From assembly GCA_003344405.1 (NCBI GenBank), contig NOWV01000167.1, positions 62,001-126,000 of the forward strand: a stretch of 64,000 nt of DNA, in the 5' to 3' direction. This stretch comes from Trichoplax sp. H2 (taxonomy: Eukaryota; Placozoa; Uniplacotomia; Trichoplacea). The notes below the pieces were generated by a model, which did no database searches, was not told the origin of the DNA, and saw only the letters and a list, made by a program, of their open reading frames with translations. This document shows positions 35,570 through 46,322 of the stretch, piece after piece (positions within the stretch are counted from its first letter, which is position 1; each line of letters opens with the position of its first letter). The translations under genes and the position numbers were made by a program.

Positions 35570-36110
35570 ATGGAATAAATATTCCGCTATCGCTGTAATT
35601 TTTCTACGTATTTTTAAGCTCCGAAAATGTTAACCTTTGAGAATTGACAGTTAACCATAGCAAATAAACATTCTGCTATCATTGAACTTACTTTATGCAT
35701 TTATAAGCTCCAAAAATGTTAATCTTTGAAAATCGATGGTTATGCTAGAGAATAAGCATTCTATCATCACGGTAGTTATTTTAGGCATTTTTAATCTTCC
35801 TACATTTTTAAGCTCCAAAAATGCTAACCTTTGATTCTTAAAGGTTGTTACGACTTATACTAGAGAATAAATATTCTGCTATCGTTGTATTTATTTCATG
35901 GATTTTCAAGCTCCATAAATGCTAACGTTTGAGAATCAACGGTTTACACTAGAGAACAAAGATTCTGTTATCGTTGTACTTATTTTATGCATTTTAAGGT
36001 TCATAATACTAACGTTTGCGAAACAATAGTTTATACCAGAAAAAATATATTTTGCTATCGTCATACTTTCTACAGTATATGCATTTTTAAGTTCCAAAAA
36101 TGTTACCCTT
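35570..36110. repeat. Minisatellite, period about 90 bp, six copies
   Basis: The block AATAAATATTCTGCTATCGTTG recurs in diverged form near 35574, 35660, 35750, 35863, 35953 and 36040. Each copy is followed by a TTTATGCATTT-like block, then AAGCTCCAAAAATGTTAACCT and TTTGAGAATC. The unit varies from about 87 to 114 bp. Confidence 0.75.
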
Positions 36111-37002
36111 TCAGAAGTGGCGATGTACGAAATTAATAAGAAATATGGTCAGATATATTTCAGTTAGCTATATCAGATCCTAAAAGTGATTAGACCATAT
36201 GAAATGGAGTCCATTCAATAACGGATTATATATCGATCGATACATTAATGCACTTAGGAGTTTGTGTCTCGTCTAAAATGTTGTCATTACTAACAATTTC
36301 ATTAATTGGAATCGATTTCCTTCAAATTATCTCCATTGATAATGAACAATATTAATCGAAACCCAGTTGTGACCCACCTCTGCTAATATTCTTCTGGAGT
36401 TACAGGAGGATCATAGCATCGAGAATCAGCGTACCTGATTCATAATTAATCAATTAAATTGATAAGCAATTTATCCAATATTGCATATTAATTGATGTTC
36501 ATGTATGTCTATCAATCGTAGATTTTGTTGTAATAAGTTAGATAATTAGTAAACTGAAGGTAGATCATCCCTAATATCCTTAAGAGATGAACCAAGATTA
36601 AGGAGTAAAATGAAGAATAATCTGAAATACAAGTGCGTTTTTAATATTTTAGAGACACTTTATCGTATTTCATTTTTATTAACCTCACTCTTACCTTTAG
36701 TATTTTATGGATATCATCTATTTGATAATAAAATGGAGTTACTGTTCTAAAATAAGATTTACTTTATAGCTGAAATGATATTAACTCAAAGCTAGAATGA
36801 GCTAAATGGATGGCAGTGGCTGCTTTTTGAAGACGATAGACTAGCCATAATATTACTAAAAATTATCTGCTTTATTTTAACTAGTCAAGTTCCTGTTCAA
36901 ATGAATGGGTATTTAAATATATATTCTACACAAAGCAAGATATTGTAAAGAAATTCGCAGCCAGATTATTTCTTACTATTGTACTCGTATAATGTACGTA
37001 TT

Positions 37003-37430
37003 AGGGGAAATAGTCTATTCTATCCCGATTGAGCAGCTAATGATGACGTAGTCATGATAAAGCAAATAAAGCATGTTACAAGTATTATCTAAAAGGAATT
37101 GTGATATTATGAGAGAGTAATCTATGTTATCCCGATCGAGCAGCGTAGTTGCGATAAAATAATATATGTTATAAATAGTATCTTGAAGGAATTGTAATAT
37201 TATGGGAAATAGTCTATGCTATTCCGACCGAGCAGCAATGGCAACATTAAGCAACTAATAGCAGTATTGTTATACCAAGATTAAAGGATACTGCAAGCAG
37301 TATCTTCAAGGAATTGTATGTAATATGGAGAAAACAGTCTATGCTAACCCAATGAAGCAGTTAATGGTAGCATTGTCATGATTAAATTAAAGCCTGCTCT
37401 AAATAGAATCTTGACTGAATTGCAATACAA
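37003..37430. repeat. Minisatellite, period about 95-125 bp, four copies
   Basis: The block GGGAAATAGTCTATGCTATCC followed by GA-CGAGCAGC recurs near 37003, 37109, 37202 and 37326. Each copy also has GTCATGATAAA and a TATCTTGAAGGAATTGTAATAT block. The repeats are diverged and lie in the intergenic spacer. Confidence 0.7.
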
Positions 37431-38249
37431 TTTTATAGTGGCAATTTTGACAGCAAAGCCTTACTTTAGTAGATTGTCAAGTACCAAGCGCTATGATTAC
37501 GATTATACTAATTCGCATCATCTTAGAGAAGACTGCCAATCATAGGTACTGTTTATTTAATTATAAGTTATGCATTGAGCATGTAGTTCAATATGCAAGC
37601 TATAGGACAGTAGACTACGAAAGAAGGGGATTAGACCTTGACAAACTAAATCGTGAATTCATACCAAATAGGGCATTGAAAGGATCTATCTTACTGTTCG
37701 GATTATCGCTCTATCACAAGACCAATTTACTCAAGGGTTATACTGGCTTTTTTTTATGATCGAAAATCGACTACCTGACTAGCGTCTTAAAAAGTAAGAT
37801 GGCACCGAATTTACAGTGACCTGCTTGTCCTATTTTGCTTTGTATGAGATGGACTTTGATCAAGCTGTTTATTTGAATAATTGAAGGCGTAAACGATCTA
37901 TAGACATGTGTTTATTTATTCTTACTTATATTAAAAAATCTTGCATGAAAGCTATGATAATAAGCAATGATGGTATGATCCTACTCTTACAAAATCTCTT
38001 ATGACGCAGCTTTGTGGGCATGGTAGCATGTAAAGAACTTTGATTGGTTGACAAGATTAGAATCGCAAATATCATTTTTAAACTCGATTTCAGTGCCAAT
38101 ATTGTGCAATTTTGTATAGTTGAGATATTTTTATTCTCTTGTAATAAAGAAAATCTACTATTATCAGGGCTTTTAGCTTAATTATAATAGTTATCAATCC
38201 TTTCCATAGCATTATTTTAACATTTTTTAAGTTTGTTAGTAACATTCAA

Positions 38250-38760
38250 TCGAATGATAATTTTGTACAAGTATGTGAGCGTGATATCGAGCTATATAAC
38301 CTACATGAAATGAACGAAATGCAGCCTAATTTTAAGCAGTATCTAATGATATCACCATCCAAGCGTATAAGTTTGATTTTAAGATATGTAACATACATGG
38401 AATGAACGAATTGTAGGCTAGTAGGCTAAGATGAAGAGTTATAGTACATTAAAATGTGTGGTAAGTTAGAAAATTATTTGTTGCCAATTTTAAGCTTTAT
38501 TTAATGATAATCCTGTCCAAGTGTGTGAGTGTGATTTTGAGCCATATACGATACATGGAATGCAAGAATTGTAGGCTAATTTTAAGCCGTATTTAATAAT
38601 ATTTCTGTCCAAATGTGTGCATTTAATTTTGAGCTATACAACGCACATGGATTGAGTTCGCTGCAAGCTGATTTTAAGCCGTATCTAATGATAATTCTGT
38701 CCAAGTTTGTAAATTTGATTTTGAACTATTAAATACCCATAGAATGAATAAATTATAGGC
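38250..38760. repeat. Minisatellite, period about 95-150 bp, five copies
   Basis: The block GATAATTCTGTCCAAGTGTGTGAG recurs near 38255, 38351, 38505, 38596 and 38690. Each copy continues with TTTGATTTTGAGC, TATA-AC-TACATGGAATGAA and GCTAATTTTAAGC. The copies diverge by roughly a quarter of positions by eye. Confidence 0.7.
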
Positions 38761-39112
38761 TAGTAGGCGTTAGTGTTAATGATGAAGTTAATTTGTCTAT
38801 GACAGAGGGTGAAAGTTGCTAGAAGTGAGAAGTAAGTTAGAAGAATTGCTTATTACCAATTTTAAATAGTGTAGTCAAAGCCAAATAGTGGCCAAAACGT
38901 ATTGTGTTTCGTTAATTACTCATTTGCTAAATCTAGTTTTAAATTAAACTGATTACAAGTAACACTAAAGTACAGTATTCTATCGCAGATATTGATAGTA
39001 CTACTCTACACTTTACCGCCAATCCATAGTGAATGATATGCACAGTATTGTAAAAATAAGTAATTATATTGTAATTATAAGGTGAATTAGATGAGCATAT
39101 AATAATTAATAT

Positions 39113-39162
39113 AGGCATTTTGCAAAATACCTAAAGGATTTCAGGTATTTTGCAAAATGCCT
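39113..39162. repeat. Perfect 20-bp inverted repeat with 10-nt loop
   Basis: AGGCATTTTGCAAAATACCT (39113-39132) is followed by a 10-nt spacer and its exact reverse complement (39143-39162). Each arm itself contains the 12-nt palindrome ATTTTGCAAAAT. A related motif, ATTTGCCTGACTTCG, appears near 39292, echoing ATGCCTGATTTCG just after the hairpin. This could be the end of a small mobile element. Confidence 0.7.
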
Positions 39163-40169
39163 GATTTCGCAAATTGCCGTTGACAGAGTCATTCTATCAA
39201 GCCCATTTTTCAAGGATTCTAAGTTTTGTGCCATAAATCCATAGAGTCTAAGGGTAAAAATGTATTCTGTTCCGTCCTCAAATTTTTCACTATTTGCCTG
39301 ACTTCGGGTAATTATTATGCATTAGCAAGTAAAGTTGTACTATTACTAATATTCTCATTTTCTGTACCATGCTCCTGCTAATTTTATTACTAGTAAGAAA
39401 TAATCTAGCTGTGAATTTTCGTTTAATGCATAACTTTGTGTAGATATATGTAGATATATGTACCCTTTCATTCGAACGGAAAATTTACTAGTAATTGATA
39501 ATAATACCAACCACAGTATTGAATCGATTGCAATGCATAGACCAACTAACATAACGACAGAAAGTGGAGAAGAGGTTCAAATTTGTATAAAGTTAAATAG
39601 CTTGCTCCTATTCTCTTTATATTATTGAATAAGACATGATGATTAACTACGCGTGATAAAGTACAAAATAATAGTGAAGCAAGAGGAAAAACTTGATTGT
39701 AATACATATTTTTGACCTTGCTAAACAAGTAAGACTAAGTAAATTAATGCTATAGCATTTGTGAGATAAGCGGGTAATTTATTTGAAGAAATATCCATTT
39801 CCTATTTTAAGAGGTGATTAAAATTCAGAGTTGAAGTACAGTGACTATTGTCATTCAATAATACTCAAAACTATTCGATATTGCGGAGAAAAAAGGATGA
39901 AATGACTAAAAGACAGCATCATAGGCAACAGAATGCGATTCTAATTATACCTATTCACACATATAGAATATGCAACCAATAAGATATGTTTTAAACTATG
40001 CTGAAACGAAATAGTAGCTGAAATAAAGATAAAATGAACCCTATTTAAGTTATTAAACTATGTAGAAATGAAACATGAAAGAATGAAGGATAAAATGAAT
40101 AAGGTTACAGGTAGTCAAGCGATCTGGCAAGGAGGCACCGGAAAAAGTTTTAACATAGAGTTCGAATAT

Positions 40170-43100
40170 TTAAATTGTTAGCCACTGTACCAATCCAAAT
40201 ATGAATAACAAAATAGTAGCAGAAATAAGCGGAGTGGAAGGTAAGCTGCTGGAAATAGTACCGGTCGTTACCCATACAGGAGTTGAGCTTGTAGAATAGT
40301 TGCTGTATCTGCCGATTAGTTTGGCCGTTCGAAAGGGATCATCTGTAACTAATCGCTGCACTCCCCATTCCACCATAGCTTTATACATAGGTTCTGCAGC
40401 TTTCAATTGCTGATCTGAAGAACCCATTCTATAAAGAGCCCCAGCACCGAAACTCGGTTGATGACCATATTGCTTTGCCAACGCGGCTAAGGTTGTTTTT
40501 TGCAGATAATTGGGAAACAGATAATCATCAATATCAAAGAAAGCTCCTTGAAAAGATTTCAGGATCGCACCAGTTAATAATAAAAATTCAGTAAATTTGG
40601 GTCCATTAGGCAGAACGCGTAAACATTTGGATAAACTGGTAAAGTTGAGGTATTCCTTTTTACTATCGAAATTGGGAGTAAATTCTCCTCGAAATAAAAA
40701 TCCACCTGTTACTAGGTTAGGATTGAGCTTTTTAATGACCATCGTGTTGTACGTATCGAACGAGAATATAAAAACTTTCGATTCCATATTATATTTAGCA
40801 ATAAGATCCACTAAAGCCTTAGCAACCCTATTAGCATACTCGAAGCGAATACTGTCTTGCTGCGGTGATTTAATCTAGTTTGCCAAAAACAGTCCGATGC
40901 CCAAATGGTTTTCGTAGGAAAATATAAATGATTGGAGAAAAAATACATTGAGATTTTCATTGCTGATCATTTATACGAGTATATAGTATAGAATAAGACT
41001 TGATATTTGTACTTTTATACCACAACCGTATATCATGTATTTCAACCTCTGTGTAAATGATAAAGCTTTCATTTTGAAACTTTTTATAAATATCTTCCAG
41101 GAGTGGAATAGGACGCCGTTTTGAGAATTTGTATCTTCTATTTCCTGTATCAAATGACATTCCCGAATTAATGGTGAATTACAAAATGGTGATATCCGTT
41201 TCTTCAGTACTTTCATCTAATAGCAACGGTAAAATGATATACGGGCATGTAAAGGGTAATAGTAAATACTCTTTCTGGATAGTTAGGCACAGTATAGGAT
41301 GGCAAATTACGCTTTAAATTTTTAGATTCACAAACCGGTAGGAATACTCTAATTATTATATTGCAGTACAGAGACATAGGATCTAAAAAAATGATACAAG
41401 GTATAGTGTGCGAGCTATTCTAATCACTGCAATAACTTTGATAAGGCATTTTCATATGGAAATTATACAGCTAAATTATACATAAAAAGCGTCGATCAAT
41501 GTTCTTTAAAACCTGATGATAGCACGTCGCTTAATAACTATGATAACTACTAGTCAATAAACAATATTTTATAGTAAGCAATAGATATCATCATTTAGCC
41601 TAGGGTAGTCAAAGGTCCCATTATTAGTCAATAAATAACATTTATGGCAATCGATGTCATCGTTTAACCCATCGCAGTAGGTCTAATTCCTGGTCAATAA
41701 CTAACATTTCAAGTAATGGCTGTCATTATTTAGCCTTCTGTAGTAAAAGGAATTATTACTGGTCAATAAATAAATAACATTCAAAGCCATTGATGTTATC
41801 GAATAGCTTACTACAGTAGGTATAATTACTGGTCAATAACTAACATTGAGAGTAGTAGCTATCTTCATTAAGCATTCTTTAGGAAAAGGTCTCATTACCG
41901 GTCAATAAATAACATTGAAAGCAATATCGATATCATCGTTTAACATACTGTAGTAAAAGATCCAATTGCTGGTCAGTAAATTAAAAGCAATCGAGATCAT
42001 TTAGCTTACCGTAGGTAATTTCGTCCGTAACTGTTAGGTTCGAAATTTCATCGTAGGTAGCTTCATAGACATTGATGTTGCGACCAGTCAAACGCTATCG
42101 GATAAGCATTAGAAATATTAAGCTCATTTAGAGGATCATCACTAAAATTTGCAGCTAGAAATAGTTATGAACAGGTTCTAATCTAGCTTTATGCTAGCTC
42201 TCTCCTAGCTCTCTTATTTCAAAATAAATTTGCAAATTTAGATGATCGCTTACTGCAAGATTGCCGTCGAAAATGGTAACCAATTCATCATCTGCAGTTA
42301 AAAAGACATCGAGTTCAAAACCATCGATATAAGTCTTATTTATAAGGCTTTCAAACCCATCCATCGTATTTTCTTGAAAGTGCATTGGATTGCCCCGATG
42401 GCCAATAATGAGTGGTTTCTTCTTAGTATTGAAGATATGATTGGAAGGAATGACTCCAGTAGAATCTGAAATGCAGTTTGGATATTTTTGGCGTGCTCTG
42501 TTAAATTTTCGCAACAATCTACCAACATCATCGGTTATTAGCCTATAACATATAGTTAGATTTATCATTAGACTTCCCTAGTAGCAAAGAAATGGTAAAT
42601 GGTTATATTAATTATCAAGAAGATATTCTTAACTAGTTAGTAATGTTATACCAAAATACGCGTAAGTACTAATTTTGTTTTCTTCAGAACTCAAGAATTC
42701 ATCTGCAGAAATTCTTAGTAAATTATATTACACTAACATAAAGTACTAATTCTGTTTTACTCTTAAATCTAGGATTCATCTACAGACATTCTTGATAAAT
42801 AATGTTACACCAACATAAGCACTAATTCCGTTTTACTCTTAAAGCAAGGAGTTATCTTCAGAAATTCTTAGTAAATAATATATTATACCAACGTAAAGTA
42901 TTAATTCTATTTTACTCTTTAAAGTTAGCAACCATCTCCAGACATTCTTGGTAAATGATGTCATACAGATATAAAGTACTAAATTCGTTTTACTCTTAAA
43001 GCAAGCAATCATTCGAGGTATTCTTAGTGAATAATGTTACACGAATATAAAGCACTAATTCTGTTTTGATCTCATAGCAAAGAATCATCTCTAAAAATAT

Positions 43101-46100
43101 TCTAAGTAGATAATGTTATACCAACATAAAGCTTTAATTCTGTTTTATTCTTAAGCTTAAAAATCATCACGATACATCCTATCCTACAGTAATAGCAAGC
43201 AATTTTTCATTTTATCCTGACTATTATGTCCTATTCCTTACGAATTTTGTTGAAATCCTTCAGCAATGCAAATTTTAGCTACGATTTGTCTTAGAAATGA
43301 CTGTATAAAACGGTGCCAAGTTGTCGATTTCATGTTGTTAGAATCAATTCTATACTTATATATTCGATTCGCATGCAACTATACCCTAGAGATTTGCACA
43401 GACAACGATCAGGCACTACACATATTATAATTTACAGTACCTTTCAACTCCCCATTTGATCATATTGTCAATTTCTTTTTCTTGAGCGTCGATTTGTTTT
43501 ATCGTTTGTGCCATCCTATAGATAGTGTAAGCGCCACCACTAACCTGACCTCCGAATAAAGCTACCATTTGATTTTTAGTTAAATTACTAACTAAAGGAT
43601 TATTATAGATTAGCGAATCCGTAGTAAAGAAAGAGCCATTATAAGTTTTCAAGACTGCGCCTGTTTCAAATAAGAATCTCATAAATTGCAATCGATCAGG
43701 TATGGCTTTGGAGCAAGCTTCTAATCCGGGGAAGGATCCGTATATGGCGTGACTGTCATAATTTACCGCATCGAATTCTTCAGGATAAAAGTAATTACCG
43801 ACCACTAATTCAGGATTGCTCATTTTAGCAGCGCGAACTTTCCAAAAATCGAAAGAATTAGCCACGGATTTATTTTCCAAGTTATACTTTCTAACGATAT
43901 TACCAACAGCAGCACCGATTCTATTAACATAGTCCATATCTGGCTGTTTAACAGGTGTGTCAGGTTTCATCTAAAGTTATCATCAATAGTGGAGTAGAAC
44001 ATGAGATAATTTAGGCGGTGGAGTAAGAACAAGACATTATCGAAGATTGTTTAAATAATTTTATAAAGATTACTAGGGAAATATTGACACTAATGATAGA
44101 GTCTTGATGGAGTAAAATGAAGAGGTCATGGATAAATATAATTCGGCTCAAAGTAGTTGATATTTATCCTTTCTTCTCCGATTATCGAAATTATACTAGG
44201 TACTACCTTATTAAATTATTTTAAGATAGTAGAATCACTGAGTAAAATATGAACATATTCAAACTTGACATGGACATTTTAAAAAGAGATACAATCACAG
44301 TCAAGAATGAGTTAATAAATTGAATTTAAAATTTGGCCAGGTACTATTTTAACACTATTATTTTGAGATAGTAGTACCGCTGTGGTAAGGAAAGAATCAC
44401 AACATAATATATTGATGTATTTATACTGAATAGGAACGTTTAAATTAGGATATAAACACTAGAATTAATAAATTCATAATTGACTTAAAAATTTGGCTTG
44501 TTACTCCCTTACAACATCATCTTAAGATAGTGTAGAATCGTGTTAATAAAAGAAAAATTATAATGTAAAATATTAACGTATTCAAACTTTATATGGACGT
44601 TTTAAAGTGGGATAGAAACACTTGAAATAATAAATTATCGACTCTAAAACTTGAACAGTCAGTGATAAAATCATACTAAATAAGACAAAGCAGTCTGATA
44701 GAAATTGATCCCAGAAGAAATAAGACAACGAGTCATTAGCTTGATATTCATTTTTACTATTCCACATAGATTTTTACCTCAATAAAAATCAGCATACTCT
44801 CATTTTCAAAACGTTTTAGAATATCGTCCAGAAGTGGCAGTGGGCGTGTTTGATTAAATTCATAGACATTATTGCCTGTAGAGAAAATATTTTTGAAATG
44901 AAATAATGGTCATTCAGAGCAATAGAACGATGATATAGAGATACATGATCACAGCACTTATATTACATCATTACTATCATATCAAAATCCATCATCATTC
45001 ACCATATTTTAACTTCTTCTTCAATCTTAATTGGCTGGAGATTTCATCATAGGTCATGTTGTAGATAGTTTTGTCTGTTCCAGTTAAATGCTAGATATCA
45101 CCGAAGAGAATTAAATCAGGTAGATGTCAATTTCTAATTTCTTAAATGATTTACTCTATTCTTTATGTTCTCTTTACTGCATTTATTCTACGCCTGAGTT
45201 GTACTATAATTTGAAAATGGTTACTGGTATCAAAGAGAGAATGATTCTGTAATACTTTGTCTAGACATCTATTTCAATTTATCAGACTAATTTTGAACAT
45301 GAGGAAATCTATTGATTGAAGACTATGCTGCTATAAAGAAATGGCTACTGGATTTGCTAAGGAAAACTGAATACAAGTATAATATTTCTTTCACCATTTG
45401 CCAAGTTAAGCCTACGTACAGTATATAATAGCACTGCTACTTAGCACCATTTCGCATCGTGAGCATATTTTTTTCACCGTTTATGTCCTTAGTTTACTAT
45501 AGCTATCTACCATTAACTTTAGGTGTCAACAATCGTTTATACAATGACAAGAGTTAAAAAATTGACCAATCTTATCATGGCTTCTCCGTCTATGTCTATA
45601 GTTTATTAGAACTATCGATAAATTTAATTACTTAAGGAATCAATGATCGCTTTTTCAGTGAATAGAAGTAACATTAACAAATGTTATGATGGCTAATACT
45701 TTGAGTCATTTTAGATTACACTGAGTACCGGGATTGACCATTTCTGAGTCCGATAAATCTGTAACATGGATGACGATAACGTTCTAGCTTGTCAGAGGAA
45801 CATTGAAAAGATTTGGCTATCATTTTAAATGCTTGCTTTAATTTCATGAACAATATACACCGTTAGGTTCAACACAAATTGAAACTGGATTCTTAGTGTA
45901 ATGCCTCCTCAGGCTGCTATAAGTTTAAACATCCTGATCTTTTAAAACATTTCAATGTATTGTGCATCCAGTAAAGCTCAAAACGAATCTTTTTCAGTTA
46001 CCTCAGTGTTTGGCTCGTGGAACAAAACTAATTTGTCATCTTTAGTCAAGAAAACATCCAATTCGAAGCCATCAGCGTTGGTATCTAATAAACTTACGAA

Positions 46101-46322
46101 ACCATCATATGTATTTTCTTGAAAAATACGAGGATTACCACGGTGGCCAATAATTAATGGAGGTACTTTCTGACGGAGGATATGCTCAGCTGGTATAGGC
46201 TGAATATGTCCACTTTTATCCGTACAATTAGGCCACTGTGTTTGAGCTGAAACTGAACTTAAAAGAACCACAACAAGTATCCCAGCGTAGTTCCACATTT
46301 TATTTCGGTTCATATCTGCCAT
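40170..46322 (-). CDS. Tandem double-GDPD protein, secreted and probably GPI-anchored, copy 2
   Basis: Coding exons in transcript order: 46322-46002, 45090-45003, 44875-44778, 43970-43441, 42542-42254, 42094-42010, 41144-41047, 40874-40170. They total 2214 nt, giving 737 residues. Exons 2-7 have the same lengths (88, 98, 530, 289, 85, 98) and phases as copy 1. It has a signal peptide (AGILVVVLLSSVSA). Domain 1 has LIIGHRGNPRIFQENTYDG, GFELDVFLTKDD and LVLFHE. Domain 2 has LIIGHRGNPMHFQENTMDG and GFELDVFLTADD, but then VTIFDGN where copy 1 has AVFHDAD, so the second catalytic His is replaced by Phe. Domain 1 joins domain 2 through KWGVE and RLITDDVGRLLRKF (donor 43440, acceptor 42543). The C-terminus is Ser/Thr-rich and then hydrophobic (PLISATILLFIFGLVQWLTI), a probable GPI signal. 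The donor after exon 41144-41047 is GTTGAA, weaker than the others. A second Met at codon 4 could also be the start. Confidence 0.87.
41550..42005. repeat. Minisatellite, period about 65-75 bp, seven copies
   Basis: The block GGTCAATAAATAACATTGAA followed by GCAATCGATGTCATCGTTTA and CTGTAGTAAAAGGTCTAATTAC recurs about every 70 bp, with starts near 41553, 41630, 41692, 41759, 41830, 41900 and 41971. It fills half of the intron between the 85-nt and 98-nt exons of GDPD copy 2 and ends at the edge of exon 42094-42010. Confidence 0.8.
42615..43160. repeat. Minisatellite, period about 78 bp, seven copies
   Basis: The block AAAGTACTAATTCTGTTTTA followed by CTCTTAAAGCAAG, ATCATCT, AGA-ATTCTTAGTAAATAATG and TTACACCAACAT recurs about every 78 bp. 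The repeat lies in the intron that joins domains 1 and 2 of copy 2 (42543-43440). The equivalent intron in copy 1 holds a different, unrelated minisatellite. Confidence 0.8.
44190..44640. repeat. Minisatellite, period about 145-160 bp, about three copies
   Basis: The block TTTTAAGATAGTAGAATC recurs near 44219, 44362 and 44521. Each is followed by TATTGA/TATTCAAACT, a GGAC/GAACGTTTAAA block, ACTTGAATTAATAAATT and TTTGGC. The repeat lies in the intron between exons 3 and 4 of GDPD copy 2 (43971-44777). Confidence 0.65.

Larger units (their letters stand above)
34672..40169. other. Spacer between the two tandem-GDPD genes
   Basis: These 5.5 kb separate the start codon of copy 1 from the stop codon of copy 2. 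They must include the copy 1 promoter and the copy 2 3' region. Three minisatellite tracts and one perfect hairpin were recognised and are listed separately. The only longer ORF, on the + strand at 37493-37759, has no recognisable domain and overlaps repeat edges, so it is not called as a gene. Confidence 0.6.

Noticed and set aside
37493-37759. 88-residue + strand ORF in the spacer between GDPD genes
   Set aside because: No domain, no homologue recognised, and no flanking exon with matching phase. It is compatible with chance.
41550-43160. CRISPR-like array (regularly spaced repeats)
   Set aside because: Repeat units are diverged along their full length with no constant repeat and variable spacer pattern. 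They sit in introns of an animal gene, so they are minisatellites.
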